From Corticimicrobacter populi (GTDB lineage Bacteria; Pseudomonadota; Gammaproteobacteria; Burkholderiales; Burkholderiaceae_B): a stretch of 64,000 nucleotides of DNA. Within the stretch, counting starts at the first letter, position 1. Each line of letters opens with the position of its first letter. The stretch is from contig NZ_QETA01000006.1 in assembly GCF_003123725.1 (NCBI RefSeq), positions 124,001-188,000 on the forward strand. The letters are read 5' to 3'. Below, one piece after another: positions 18,040 to 26,679 of the stretch. The notes below the pieces were generated by a model. It had not been told where the DNA came from, ran no database searches, and saw only the letters and a program-made list of their open reading frames with translations. The position numbers and the translations under genes were made by a program.

Positions 18040-18978
18040 ATGAATCTGCAGGACCAGTATTATCGCCGCCTGTTCAGCAGTCCGCTGATGGTGCGCGCGC
18101 TGTTCGCAGGGATATTGCCGCCAGGGTTGCTGGACCTGGTGGATCTTGGCACATTGGAGCCGTTGCCTACCGACTACGTCAGTGACAGACGTCGGCAGCG
18201 CCAGGGAGATCGTCTCTGGCGCGTCAGGCGGCGTGATGGTCAGATGCTGTACCTGATTATCATGCTGGAGCATCAATCTGGTACAGACCGGATGATCAGT
18301 GTACGGGTCATGGGCTATTGCGCCTTGATGTATGAGGACCTTGCCATGCGTCGTTTGCTTGGTCCTTCGGGACGGTTGCCGATCATTCTGCCCATTGTGC
18401 TGTACAGCGGTGCTCGACGCTGGCGTGAGCCACGTCAGGTATCAGAGTTGATGGATCCCGCGCCACCGGAGCTGACGCCCTATCAGCCGCAGATGCGCTA
18501 CCTGCTGCTGGACGAGGGGGCGTTGGCTGATGCCGATGTCTTGCCGGCGGACAATCTGGTGAGTGCCCTCTTTCATCTGGAGCACAGCCGTAGTATTGAG
18601 GAAACGGCGCAATTGCTGCACACTGTGCTCAGACTGACCGACTGCGCGCAAGGACAGGAGTTGCGCCGGGTATTCGGAGCCTGGGCACGGCATGTGCTGC
18701 TGCCACGAGCGGCACCTGCCACGGCCACGTTGCCGGATACCGAAGATTTACAGGAGATCACCCTCATGATGGCAGCGCATCCCCATGATTGGGGTCATAA
18801 GTGGCGACAGGAAGGCGAGGCACTCTTGCTGGCGCGCCAGTTGACACGCAAATTCGGCCCCTTGTCCGAGGAAGTGCAGCAGCGTATTCGTCAGGCAGGT
18901 ACCTTGCAGCTTGAGGCGTGGTCCATCAATCTGCTGGATGCAGAAACGCTGGAGGCGGTGTTTTCAGGCACCGACTGA
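18040..18978 (+). CDS. Rpn-family recombination-promoting nuclease / YhgA-like putative transposase
   Basis: 312 residues. The N-terminal half matches the Rpn (YhgA-like) PD-(D/E)XK nuclease family: DQYYRRLFSSPLMVRALFAGIL, the acidic and polar active-site region around LYLIIMLEHQSGTD with an invariant-type EHQS, and SVRVMGYCALMYEDL, then PIVLYSG. The C-terminus (LARQLTRKFGPLSEEVQQRIRQAG...LEAWSINLLDAETLEAVF) is the short domain typically found at the end of these proteins (DUF4351-like). Rpn proteins cut DNA and promote RecA-independent recombination; they are mobile-like but carry no terminal repeats here. It sits between waaA and the convergent birA-coaX operon, 25 bp from the end of a shortened SPOR-type gene. 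Confidence 0.85.
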   Translation: MNLQDQYYRRLFSSPLMVRALFAGILPPGLLDLVDLGTLEPLPTDYVSDRRRQRQGDRLWRVRRRDGQMLYLIIMLEHQSGTDRMISVRVMGYCALMYEDLAMRRLLGPSGRLPIILPIVLYSGARRWREPRQVSELMDPAPPELTPYQPQMRYLLLDEGALADADVLPADNLVSALFHLEHSRSIEETAQLLHTVLRLTDCAQGQELRRVFGAWARHVLLPRAAPATATLPDTEDLQEITLMMAAHPHDWGHKWRQEGEALLLARQLTRKFGPLSEEVQQRIRQAGTLQLEAWSINLLDAETLEAVFSGTD

Positions 18979-19003
18979 TCCTGCAGTACGGTTGTGGCGA
19001 TGC

Positions 19004-19183
19004 CTACGAACCACTCTGGCGTGTGTTCGGTTCTTTTCGTACCGTGATTGCATCGGCCCGGATTTCCTGCGAGGCATAGCCCGGCGAGCGCTGTTGCAGT
19101 TCGGGGGGCGTGCCCAGCCAGCCCTGGCCGTAGCCATAGAGGGCCAGGTTGCCGAGTACCAGTAGAAAGAACAGGCTACGCAT
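19004..19183 (-). CDS. Small single-pass membrane protein, probable remnant of a SPOR-domain protein
   Basis: 59 residues. It opens with MRSLFFLLVLGNLALYGYGQGW, a membrane-spanning helix, and continues as a short proline- and charge-rich tail. The start codon overlaps the coaX stop by 8 bases, so it belongs to the birA-coaX operon. In Bordetella-type genomes the gene after coaX encodes a longer protein with the same kind of N-terminal helix and a peptidoglycan-binding SPOR domain; that C-terminal domain is missing here because the frame stops 25 bp before the convergent Rpn-like gene. It may be a truncated relic or a short functional membrane protein. Confidence 0.6.
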   Translation of the reverse strand: MRSLFFLLVLGNLALYGYGQGWLGTPPELQQRSPGYASQEIRADAITVRKEPNTRQSGS

Positions 19184-19988
19184 GGGAAGACTCCTGCAAC
19201 AGATAGGCGACGCCTTCGAGCGACAGGTGTTCATGATAGTGCAGTTCGGGAGACGGCTTGCCCAGCAGCGTGGTTTCCGTGCGCAGCAGGGTTTCCATTT
19301 CGCTGGCCAGCGCAGGCCAGGCTCCACCGGTCACGACCAGGTGGGGAGGCTGGCCATAGCGTTGCAGGCCAAGCAGCCACTGGCGCAGCAGCGCACCACA
19401 CTGGGCAGCGTAGATGCCGGAGATAATACCGTTGTGGGTATCCTGCGGATAGTCCTGGGCTTCGCCGGAGGCCACTGGCAGCAACTCGGTGCCCTGGGCC
19501 AGGGCATGGCGCATGAGTGCCGTGCCAGGCAGGATCAGGCCGCCCACGAATGTGCCGTCGGGACTGATGGTATCCAGCGTGGTGGCGGTGCCGAAGCCGG
19601 CCAGTAGCAGCGGTTGCGCCAGGTGACGCCAGCGCTGCCAGGCACCCAGTTGTGCTGCCCAGCGGTCGGCCCCCAACTGGGTGGTCTGCAGGTAGCCGTT
19701 GGTCAGGCCGAGTGCCTGTTGCGCAGCTTTGCGCCAGATCAGGCTGCAGCCATGCGTATCGAGCGTGCGCGACAGATAATCATTGATGCGGTGGTGCGTG
19801 ACACTGACACCCAGCGCCCGTTCCGGCGTGTAGGGCAGCGTGCGCAGCCAGCCGGTGAACACTTCCGGCAGGTCGGCATGGGGGCAGGCCATGATGTGCT
19901 CGATGCAGGGCGGCTGTCCGGGAACCGTGTCCTGAGCCAGCCAGCCCAGTTTGATGCGGGTATTGCCGGCGTCTATCAGTATGCTCAT
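19176..19988 (-). CDS. coaX: Type III pantothenate kinase
   Basis: 270 residues. The family's three signatures are present: MSILIDAGNTRIKLGW (phosphate 1, with catalytic Asp), QLGADRWAAQLGAW, and the phosphate 2 region GFGTATTLDTISPDGTFVGGLILPG. CoaX phosphorylates pantothenate, the first step of coenzyme A synthesis; type III enzymes are insensitive to CoA feedback and need a monovalent cation. It overlaps birA by 4 bases (ATGA), an arrangement common in betaproteobacteria where birA and coaX are paired or fused. Confidence 0.95.
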   Translation of the reverse strand: MSILIDAGNTRIKLGWLAQDTVPGQPPCIEHIMACPHADLPEVFTGWLRTLPYTPERALGVSVTHHRINDYLSRTLDTHGCSLIWRKAAQQALGLTNGYLQTTQLGADRWAAQLGAWQRWRHLAQPLLLAGFGTATTLDTISPDGTFVGGLILPGTALMRHALAQGTELLPVASGEAQDYPQDTHNGIISGIYAAQCGALLRQWLLGLQRYGQPPHLVVTGGAWPALASEMETLLRTETTLLGKPSPELHYHEHLSLEGVAYLLQESSHA

Positions 19989-20836
19989 GAATGGGTCCGT
20001 ACGGAAATCTCGCCGATCGACACGGGATGGATGCGGCCGTCTTCGGTTTCTACCTGCAGGCAGCCCTGGTGGTCGATGCCCGCCGCCGTGCCGCTCAGCA
20101 GCACATGCTCGCGGTCGATGACGTTGATGGCGCGGCCACGCAGGGCATCGATGGCGGCAAAGCGGGCGTCGACATCGCCCAGGGTGCCGTGTTCGAATTC
20201 AGCGACGGCCTGTTGCCAGGCCTGGGCCAGGGACGCCACGATCATACAGGCATCCTGCGGTGCAGGTGTGGGGGCGGTGCTCAGTATCTGGCTCCAGTCG
20301 GCCACTTCGCGTCCCAGGTGAAGACTGGTTTCTGCGGCATCGGCCAGATTGATGCCGATGCCCATGACCACCAGGAAACCCGTGCCCATGCGCATCGATT
20401 CGACCAGGATGCCTGCCAGTTTGGCCTGGCCGAATTGCACGTCGTTGGGCCATTTCAGGATAATGTCGTGGCGTGCCGGGGCGGGTGCAATCCGGCGCAG
20501 CGTTTCGCAGGCGATCATGCCGGCCAGGAATGACAGAAATGGCAGGCGTGCGGCCGGGGCCTGGACCTCGAACCCGCACGAGAACATCAGCGCGGCACCG
20601 GCCCGATTGCGCCAGGGGCGTCCGGCCCGGCCACGTCCGGCCTGTTGCAGGTGTGTGCCCAGCAGCCAGGGCAGGTTGCCCGCATGCCCCTGGCGACCGC
20701 GCAGCAACAGGTCGGCATTGGTCGAGCCGGTCTGCGCCAGCCAGTCCAGGTGGCCGAAGCCGGGCAGCAGCGCAGCCAGCCCGGCCTGCTGTTGGGCGGG
20801 ATCGGGCAGCAGGACAGAGGCCTCTGGAACATGCAT
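19985..20836 (-). CDS. birA: Biotin--[acetyl-CoA-carboxylase] ligase, without DNA-binding domain
   Basis: 283 residues containing only the ligase and C-terminal domains. The biotin/ATP loop is GRGRAGRPW, the substrate motif SFLAGM..CETL is followed by ILKWPNDVQF and KLAGILVES, and the C-terminal SH3-like domain follows (GTAAGIDHQGCLQVETEDGRIHPVSIGEISVR). The N-terminal winged helix of E. coli BirA is absent, so it can biotinylate AccB but not repress biotin genes. It leads an operon with coaX. Transcribed divergently from the mlaE-like gene 48 bp away. Confidence 0.94.
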   Translation of the reverse strand: MHVPEASVLLPDPAQQQAGLAALLPGFGHLDWLAQTGSTNADLLLRGRQGHAGNLPWLLGTHLQQAGRGRAGRPWRNRAGAALMFSCGFEVQAPAARLPFLSFLAGMIACETLRRIAPAPARHDIILKWPNDVQFGQAKLAGILVESMRMGTGFLVVMGIGINLADAAETSLHLGREVADWSQILSTAPTPAPQDACMIVASLAQAWQQAVAEFEHGTLGDVDARFAAIDALRGRAINVIDREHVLLSGTAAGIDHQGCLQVETEDGRIHPVSIGEISVRTHS

Positions 20837-20884
20837 GACAGTCTCGACGCGTTATGATGTGACAAAATTTTCGACCGATATTGT

Positions 20885-22018
20885 ATGGTGAACTCGCCAC
20901 AGCCTTCAGACAGTCTGCCCAGTGGTCCTGCCCTGCATTGCGACGGGCAGGCTTGCCGCGTGGTGGGTGACTGGACGGCCCAGGGGTTGTCGGATCGCCG
21001 CAAGACCCGCAATCTGGACCAGCGGCTGCAGCAACAGGCCGATGGCGTGGCCTGGGATCTGTCTGCCGTGCGGCACCTGGATTCGGTGGGGGCGCACATG
21101 CTGTGGCGGGCCTGGGGCAATACGCTGCCCGCGCGGGTGACGCTGACCGATCTGCAGCGTGATGTATTCGACATGCTGGCGCGTTTTCCGGTCGTGGTGC
21201 CGCCTGAGCCGATAGTCGATCACTGGCGTCATGTACGCCGGGTCGGTGACCGGGTCTATGAAGGCGCGCGTGCCGCTCAGGACATGCTGGCGCTCTTCGG
21301 GCAGGTCATGCTGGATCTGTTGCGGATGCTGCGTTTCCCGGCCAGGGGGCCGTGGCGCGAAATCTCTGCGCAGGTCTATCACACCGGTACGCAGGCGCTG
21401 GGCATCACAGCATTGGTTGGTTTTCTGATCGGTGTCGTCCTGTCTTATCTGTCGGCCCAGCAGCTCAAGCTGTTCGGTGCCGATCGTCTCATTGTCACGC
21501 TGCTGGGGGTGTCGATCACTCGTGAACTGGGTCCGGTGCTGGCTGCCATCCTGGTGGCAGGCCGCTCCGGATCGGCCATTACGGCGCAGATCGGCGTGAT
21601 GCGGGTGACGCAGGAACTCGATGCCATGCAGGTCATGGGAATTTCACACAGCCAGCGGCTGGTATTGCCTCGCATGCTGGCACTGTCGATCACCATGCCG
21701 CTGCTGGTGCTGTGGACGGATGCCATGGCACTGCTGGGCGGCATGATCGCTGCCCAGCTGGAACTGGGCATGTCGATACGCTGGTTCCTGCAGGAACTGC
21801 CCAATGCGGTTGCGTCGGCCCATTACTGGATCGGGCTGGGCAAGGGCGTGACCTTCGGCATGATGATTGCCCTGGTGGCCTGCTTCTTCGGCTTGCGCAT
21901 CGAACCCAATACCGAGAGCCTGGGGCGGGGCACCACGGCATCCGTCGTCACGGCCATTACGGGTGTGATCCTGCTGGATGCGATTTATGCGGTGATCTTC
22001 AGCCGATTGGGCATATAG
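20885..22018 (+). CDS. MlaE-family ABC permease with N-terminal STAS-like domain
   Basis: 377 residues. Residues about 15-100 look like a STAS domain (VVGDWTAQGLSD, GVAWDLSAVRHLDSVGAHMLWR), the MlaB-type module normally encoded separately. From about residue 145 it is an MlaE permease (ALGITALVGFLIGVVLSY, LGVSITRELGPVLAAILVAGRSGSAITAQIGVMRVTQELDAM), with five or six hydrophobic helices. It would form the inner-membrane core of a phospholipid or hydrophobic-compound transporter with the next three genes. The STAS-permease fusion replaces MlaB; no MlaC-like periplasmic carrier gene follows, so this is a paralogous Mla/MCE system rather than the canonical mla operon. Confidence 0.9.
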   Translation: MVNSPQPSDSLPSGPALHCDGQACRVVGDWTAQGLSDRRKTRNLDQRLQQQADGVAWDLSAVRHLDSVGAHMLWRAWGNTLPARVTLTDLQRDVFDMLARFPVVVPPEPIVDHWRHVRRVGDRVYEGARAAQDMLALFGQVMLDLLRMLRFPARGPWREISAQVYHTGTQALGITALVGFLIGVVLSYLSAQQLKLFGADRLIVTLLGVSITRELGPVLAAILVAGRSGSAITAQIGVMRVTQELDAMQVMGISHSQRLVLPRMLALSITMPLLVLWTDAMALLGGMIAAQLELGMSIRWFLQELPNAVASAHYWIGLGKGVTFGMMIALVACFFGLRIEPNTESLGRGTTASVVTAITGVILLDAIYAVIFSRLGI

Positions 22019-22021
22019 GTC

Positions 22022-22831
22022 ATGAGCCAGACTGCTGCCGTTCGCCCGGTGATTTCGATCCGTGACCTGAAAACGGCGTTCGGGACGCATGTCGTCCATG
22101 AGCACCTGAACCTGGATGTGATGCCGGGGGAGATCCTGTCGCTGATCGGTGGGTCGGGTTCCGGCAAGACGACGCTGCTGCGCCAGATCCTCGGGCTGGA
22201 GCATCCGGCGGCGGGACGCGTCGAGGTATTCGGCCAGGCGTTGCACGATATGGATGCGCGTACGCGTGCGTTGCTGCCGCGCCGCTGGGGCATGCTGTTC
22301 CAGAGCGGGGCGCTGTTTTCGGCACTGTCGGTCTTCGATAATGTGGCGTTGCCGCTGCGCGAACTGCGTGCACTGCCGGAAGCGGTGATCCGCGATGTGG
22401 TCATGATGCGATTGGCCCAGGTCGGGCTGACGCCAGGCGATGCGCTCAAGCAGCCGTCGGACCTGTCCGGCGGCATGATCAAACGGGTGGCACTGGCGCG
22501 TGCGCTGGCGCTGGACCCCGATCTGGTCTTTCTTGACGAGCCTACGGCGGGTCTGGACCCGCAGCGTTCGGCGGAGTTCGTCGAGTTGATCCGCCAGTTG
22601 AATCATCAACTGGGATTCACGGTGGTCATGGTGACCCATGATGTGGATACGCTGGTTGCCATGAGCATGCGGGTCGCCGTGTTGGCCGAAAAGCGCGTCA
22701 TTGTCTGCGATACGGTGGACAAGGTCATGCAGTTCGACCATCCTTTCATCAAGGCATTTTTCCAGCGTGAGCTGGAATATCGCAGCCGGCTGTCGGCTGC
22801 GTCCGGGGAGTCTGTCCATGGAAAACCGTAG
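22022..22831 (+). CDS. MlaF-like ABC ATP-binding protein
   Basis: 269 residues. Walker A is GGSGSGKTTLLRQ, the signature is LSGGMIKRVALARALAL, Walker B is LVFLDEPTAGLDP and the switch His lies in VMVTHDVDTL. The GGMIKR signature is typical of the Mla/MCE subfamily of ATPases. It powers the permease encoded 3 bases upstream, at the cytoplasmic side. The MCE gene begins inside its last codons, so all parts of the complex are made together. Confidence 0.93.
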   Translation: MSQTAAVRPVISIRDLKTAFGTHVVHEHLNLDVMPGEILSLIGGSGSGKTTLLRQILGLEHPAAGRVEVFGQALHDMDARTRALLPRRWGMLFQSGALFSALSVFDNVALPLRELRALPEAVIRDVVMMRLAQVGLTPGDALKQPSDLSGGMIKRVALARALALDPDLVFLDEPTAGLDPQRSAEFVELIRQLNHQLGFTVVMVTHDVDTLVAMSMRVAVLAEKRVIVCDTVDKVMQFDHPFIKAFFQRELEYRSRLSAASGESVHGKP

Positions 22832-23753
22832 TCACGCGCTGCTGGCGGGACTGTTCACGATTGCATTGCTGGTTGCCGCCGTGCTGGTGGCGATCTGGAT
22901 GTCGCGCGGCCAGGGTGATCTGCTGCATTACGAGCTGCGTACCGATACCTCGGTGACCGGGCTGTCGTCCCAGTCGGCGATCAATTACCAGGGCGTGCCG
23001 GTCGGCAAGGTACTGGCGCTGTCGCTCGACACCAACCGGCCTGGCAACGTCCGCATTCAGATCGGTATCCGGCCCGGCACTCCGATCACGACTTCGACCT
23101 GGGCGGAACTCACGGCCCAGGGCGTGACCGGCATGTCATTCGTGTCACTGCACGATGATGGTTCGTCGACCGAGATGCTGGTGCCCAAGCCGGGCGGCGA
23201 GCCGATCATGATTCCGCTCAAACCGGGTCTGCTGGCACGCGTAGAGGCACGCGCCAGTGTCATTCTCGCCAGTGTCGAGCGTATCGCCAGCCAGGTTGAA
23301 AAGGTGCTGGATGACAGGCATGTGCGTGCGTTGGGCCAGACACTGGACAATCTCGATGCGATTACGGCGTCGTTGCGTCCGGCCATGGAACAGGCCGGTC
23401 CGCTGGTGCAGTCACTGCGGGGCGTGGCCGCGCAGGCCGATCGGATGGCGCGCGACATGAGCGAAGCCGTGTTGTCGGCACGCAGCGCCCTGGATCGGGT
23501 GTTGGCACCCGGAGGTCCGCTGTATACGGCGACGCAAAGCATGGAAGACCTGGCCAGGGTGGCGGCGCAACTGCGGATGCAAACACTGCCGACCCTGGGA
23601 ACCGCTGCCGGCCAGGTCGGCAGTGCGGCGGCCAGCCTTGGCAACACGGCGCGGGTGATCGGTGAGTCGCCTCAGTCGCTGTTGTTCGGGCCGCCTGCGG
23701 TCAGGCCAGGCCCCGGCGAGTCCGGGTTCCAAGGGTTTGGAGGAAACCAATGA
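22818..23753 (+). CDS. MCE-domain (MlaD-like) periplasmic lipid-binding protein
   Basis: 311 residues from the ATG at 22818 (GGGGAG ribosome binding site 7 bases upstream), overlapping the ATPase gene by 14 bases. An N-terminal transmembrane anchor (about residues 7-27, LLAGLFTIALLVAAVLVAIW) is followed by one MCE domain (YELRTDTSVTGLSSQSAINYQGVPVGKV, up to about residue 110), then a long helical region with heptad-like hydrophobics (residues 140-270) that may form the tube or coiled coil seen in MCE hexamers. The protein sits in the periplasm anchored to the inner membrane and binds the lipid cargo. Confidence 0.9.
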   Translation: MENRSHALLAGLFTIALLVAAVLVAIWMSRGQGDLLHYELRTDTSVTGLSSQSAINYQGVPVGKVLALSLDTNRPGNVRIQIGIRPGTPITTSTWAELTAQGVTGMSFVSLHDDGSSTEMLVPKPGGEPIMIPLKPGLLARVEARASVILASVERIASQVEKVLDDRHVRALGQTLDNLDAITASLRPAMEQAGPLVQSLRGVAAQADRMARDMSEAVLSARSALDRVLAPGGPLYTATQSMEDLARVAAQLRMQTLPTLGTAAGQVGSAAASLGNTARVIGESPQSLLFGPPAVRPGPGESGFQGFGGNQ

Positions 23754-24373
23754 AACAAGTGATGAAGCAGGGCGCGCAGCCGCTGCGCCTGATGGCACGC
23801 CTGTCGGCAGTGTTTGCCGTGCTGGTGCTGGCGGCCTGCAGCATGGGCCGTACGGGGGTGATGCCAGTCATGCTGGATCTGGGGGCAGCCCAGGGTGATA
23901 CGTCATTCGCCAGCGCGAGTGCGCCGGCCCGGCCTGCCCTGGTGCTGGAAACGGTGCAGGCTGCACCCCTGCTGACCGATACGCTGGTGATCTGGCGTGA
24001 GGCAGGCAGCAGTGAGCCGCATGGTTATCAAGGCTACCGCTGGGTCGCCACACCGGCCAGCCTTGTTGATCAGCGTTTGCGCGAACGCCTGTCGGCGGGC
24101 GGTCCTGTGCTGGCCCAGGACCTGACAGGCGCAATGCCGCATTTGCAGGTGCGGCTCGAGCGGTTCGAGCAGATCTACGCGCCGGAAACCGGTGCCAGCC
24201 AGGCCCATGTCACACTCAGCGGACTCTGGTTCGAGGCTGGGCAGGCACCGCGTCAGTTCCGCTTCGACCAGGTGCAGGATGTGTCCGGCACGGGGGCCGT
24301 TGCTGGTGTGCGGGCGTTGGCCCTGGCGCTGGATCGCGCCATGCAGCAGGTCGATGGCTGGCTGCAGGATTGA
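23750..24373 (+). CDS. ABC transport auxiliary lipoprotein (PqiC/YmbA-like)
   Basis: 207 residues. The signal peptide ends in the lipobox LVLAAC, giving a lipoprotein. The mature part (PALVLETVQAAPLLTDTLVIWREAG, YRWVATPASLVDQRLRERLS) fits the outer-membrane lipoprotein family that accompanies MCE transporters. It overlaps the MCE gene by 4 bases (ATGA), closing a four-gene operon: STAS-permease, ATPase, MCE, lipoprotein. The likely role is to dock the MCE assembly at the outer membrane. Confidence 0.85.
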   Translation: MKQVMKQGAQPLRLMARLSAVFAVLVLAACSMGRTGVMPVMLDLGAAQGDTSFASASAPARPALVLETVQAAPLLTDTLVIWREAGSSEPHGYQGYRWVATPASLVDQRLRERLSAGGPVLAQDLTGAMPHLQVRLERFEQIYAPETGASQAHVTLSGLWFEAGQAPRQFRFDQVQDVSGTGAVAGVRALALALDRAMQQVDGWLQD

Positions 24374-24403
24374 ACTTACGGATCGCACGATATTCAGAGA
24401 CTC

Positions 24404-25060
24404 ATGGCAATCAAAACCGAATACATCACTTTCAGCGGCGCGGCAGGGCGCATCGACTGCGCCATCGACTGGCCCGAAAGCGAGCCGCGCGGCTGGGCGC
24501 TGGCCTTGCATCCGCACCCCCTGCATGGCGGTGCGCGCGACAACAAGGTCGTGACCACACTGGCGCGAGCCTGCCTGATGCAAGGACTGGTGGTGGTACG
24601 CCCGGATTTTCGTGGCGTGGGAAAGTCCGAAGGGGCGTTCGACCAGGCACGCGGCGAAACCGAAGACATGCAGGCCCTGGTGGATCAGTTCCGCGAACGC
24701 TATCCGGCCCTGGTGGCAGGCAAGCAGGTATTGGCGGGGTTTTCGTTTGGCACGGCGGTGGCTGCGCAGCTCTATTCGGCCCTGGCCGAGCGCGATGGCG
24801 CAGCACCGTTCGATGCCGTGATGCTGGCCGGGCCCGCGGTGAGTCGTTTTCTGTTTCGCGACGTGTCGTTGCCTGACGATACCTGGTTGATCCATGGAGA
24901 GCAGGATGAGGTCGTGCCGCTGGCCGAGGCGTTCGACTGGGCACGTCCGCTGGGCCTGCCGGTCGTGGTGCTGCCGGGCGCAGGCCATTTCTTCCATGGC
25001 AAATTGTTGGTCTTGCGACAATTGGCAACCAGACATCTCGGCTGGTTGTGGCAGTCCTGA
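24404..25060 (+). CDS. Alpha/beta hydrolase, CocE/YcjY-like short family
   Basis: 218 residues. The nucleophile elbow is GFSFG (Ser near residue 106), the oxyanion region is LHPHPLHGGARDNKVV, the acid is in HGEQDEVVP, and the final His in GAGHFFHG. This set matches the compact cytosolic hydrolases often described only as alpha/beta hydrolase family proteins. No signal peptide. It lies 30 bp after the lipid-transport operon in the same direction and 58 bp before dacC; a functional link is not evident. Substrate unknown, though an ester or thioester is likely. Confidence 0.85.
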   Translation: MAIKTEYITFSGAAGRIDCAIDWPESEPRGWALALHPHPLHGGARDNKVVTTLARACLMQGLVVVRPDFRGVGKSEGAFDQARGETEDMQALVDQFRERYPALVAGKQVLAGFSFGTAVAAQLYSALAERDGAAPFDAVMLAGPAVSRFLFRDVSLPDDTWLIHGEQDEVVPLAEAFDWARPLGLPVVVLPGAGHFFHGKLLVLRQLATRHLGWLWQS

Positions 25061-25118
25061 GGCCTTTGTACACTGCCACATTCGTCCCCGTTTACGCATT
25101 CCTCCCATAGTGAAATCC

Positions 25119-26360
25119 ATGTCGATGTCTTTTCGTTCTCTCGTACTCAAGCCGACCACGCGCATGGTAATGCTCGCCATGACCGCCTCGGTGCTGGCGA
25201 CCGCCACCCCGCTCATGGCACAGGAAGCCGCCGCACCGGCTGCCGCTGTTGCCCAGCAGGCGCAGGCACCCGTGACGTCGCTGGCCGACCTGTCGGCCGT
25301 GCCTGCCCCGGTGCTGGCGGCACGCGCCTGGATTTCCATCGACCTGACCAGTGGCCAGGTACTGACGTCCAAGGACCCCGACGTGCAGGTCGAGCCGGCC
25401 TCGATCACCAAGGTGATGACCGCTTATGTGGTGTTCCAGGCACTCAAGGAAAACCGCCTGTCGCTCGACCAGCAGGCCATCGTGTCCGAATTCGCCTGGA
25501 AGACGGGCGGTTCACGCATGTTCATCGAGCCGCGCAAGCCGGTGACGGTGGATGAACTGTTGCAGGGCATGATCGTGCAATCGGGCAATGATGCCTCTGT
25601 GGCGCTGGCCGAGGCCGTGGCCGGCAGCGAACCTGCCTTTGCCGCCCTGATGAACCAGCAGGCCGAGCGCATGGGCATGAGCCGGTCGTATTTCGAGAAT
25701 GCCACCGGTTTGCCGGGCGAGCGTCACTTGGTGTCGGTACGTGATCTGGCCATCCTGGCAGAGCACCTGATCGAGGACTTCCCCGAGTACTACCACTACT
25801 ACCAGCAGCGCGAGTACAGCTACAACAACATCACACAGGCCAACCGCAACCGCCTGCTGTGGGCCGATCCGTCGGTCGATGGGCTCAAGACCGGTCACAC
25901 CTCTTCGGCCGGCTATTGCCTGGTGGCGACCGCCAAGCGCGGTGACCGCCGCATCGTGACCGTGATCGTGGGTGCCGACAGCGAAGCGGCCCGTGCCGAG
26001 GAAAGCCTCAAGCTGCTGAACTGGAGCTTCCAGAACTTCGACACGGTCAAGCTGCTCGATGCCGACCAGCCTGCCGTGCAGGCCCAGGTCTGGGAAGGCG
26101 AGCAGAAAGAAGTCGGCCTGGGTGTGCCCGAGGCTGTTTGGCTGACCGTGCCGCGTGGCAAGGCAGGTGATGTGCAATCCGTGGCACGCCGCACCGATCC
26201 GCTGGTGGCACCGCTGACCCAGGGCCAGCGCGTCGGTACGCTGGACCTGACGCTGGATGGCCAGGTGCTGCGCAGCGAGCCCTTGCAGGTTCTGACGCCG
26301 GTCGAGCGCGCCGGGTTCTTCGGCCGTATGGCTGATACCGTGCGCCGCTGGTTCAACTGA
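25119..26360 (+). CDS. dacC: D-alanyl-D-alanine carboxypeptidase (penicillin-binding protein 5/6 type)
   Basis: 413 residues from the ATG at 25119 (a GTG at 25110 is possible). A signal peptide ends around TPLMAQEAAAP. The serine acyl-enzyme motifs are SITKVMTAY (SxxK), SGNDAS (SxN) and KTGHTSSAGYC (KTG); the C-terminal beta domain and an amphipathic tail (FFGRMADTVRRWFN) for membrane association follow. It trims the terminal D-Ala of peptidoglycan stem peptides in the periplasm. It heads the widely conserved dacC-ybeD-lipB-lipA order. Confidence 0.94.
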   Translation: MSMSFRSLVLKPTTRMVMLAMTASVLATATPLMAQEAAAPAAAVAQQAQAPVTSLADLSAVPAPVLAARAWISIDLTSGQVLTSKDPDVQVEPASITKVMTAYVVFQALKENRLSLDQQAIVSEFAWKTGGSRMFIEPRKPVTVDELLQGMIVQSGNDASVALAEAVAGSEPAFAALMNQQAERMGMSRSYFENATGLPGERHLVSVRDLAILAEHLIEDFPEYYHYYQQREYSYNNITQANRNRLLWADPSVDGLKTGHTSSAGYCLVATAKRGDRRIVTVIVGADSEAARAEESLKLLNWSFQNFDTVKLLDADQPAVQAQVWEGEQKEVGLGVPEAVWLTVPRGKAGDVQSVARRTDPLVAPLTQGQRVGTLDLTLDGQVLRSEPLQVLTPVERAGFFGRMADTVRRWFN

Positions 26361-26382
26361 TCACTTGATACGAGGTCTTGTC

Positions 26383-26679
26383 ATGACAGATACCCCAGGT
26401 GCTTTTCCGGAAATTCCTCCCGAGCAGTCGCTGATCGAGTATCCCAGCGACTTTCCGATCAAGGTTATGGGCAAGGCGCATCCCGACTTTGCCCAGTTGC
26501 TGACGGCGTTGGTGCTGGAGCACGATCCTGAGTTCGACGTGGCAACGGTCGAGATGCGCCCCAGCAGCAGTGGCAACTACATGGGCTTGACCTTTGTGGT
26601 GCGTGCCACCTCGCGTGAGCAGCTCGACAACCTGTACCGTGCGCTGAACGGTCACGAGATGGTATCGGTCGTGCTGTGA
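26383..26679 (+). CDS. ybeD: DUF493 (YbeD-like) protein
   Basis: 98 residues from the ATG at 26383, with a GAGG ribosome binding site 9 bases upstream. The sequence [24 protein letters not shown] and [38 protein letters not shown] is the complete DUF493/YbeD pattern, a small ferredoxin-like (ACT-like) fold. Its biochemical role is unproven; its constant position between dacC and lipB suggests a link to lipoate metabolism or its control. The stop codon overlaps the lipB GTG start (GTGA). Confidence 0.93.
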   Translation: MTDTPGAFPEIPPEQSLIEYPSDFPIKVMGKAHPDFAQLLTALVLEHDPEFDVATVEMRPSSSGNYMGLTFVVRATSREQLDNLYRALNGHEMVSVVL

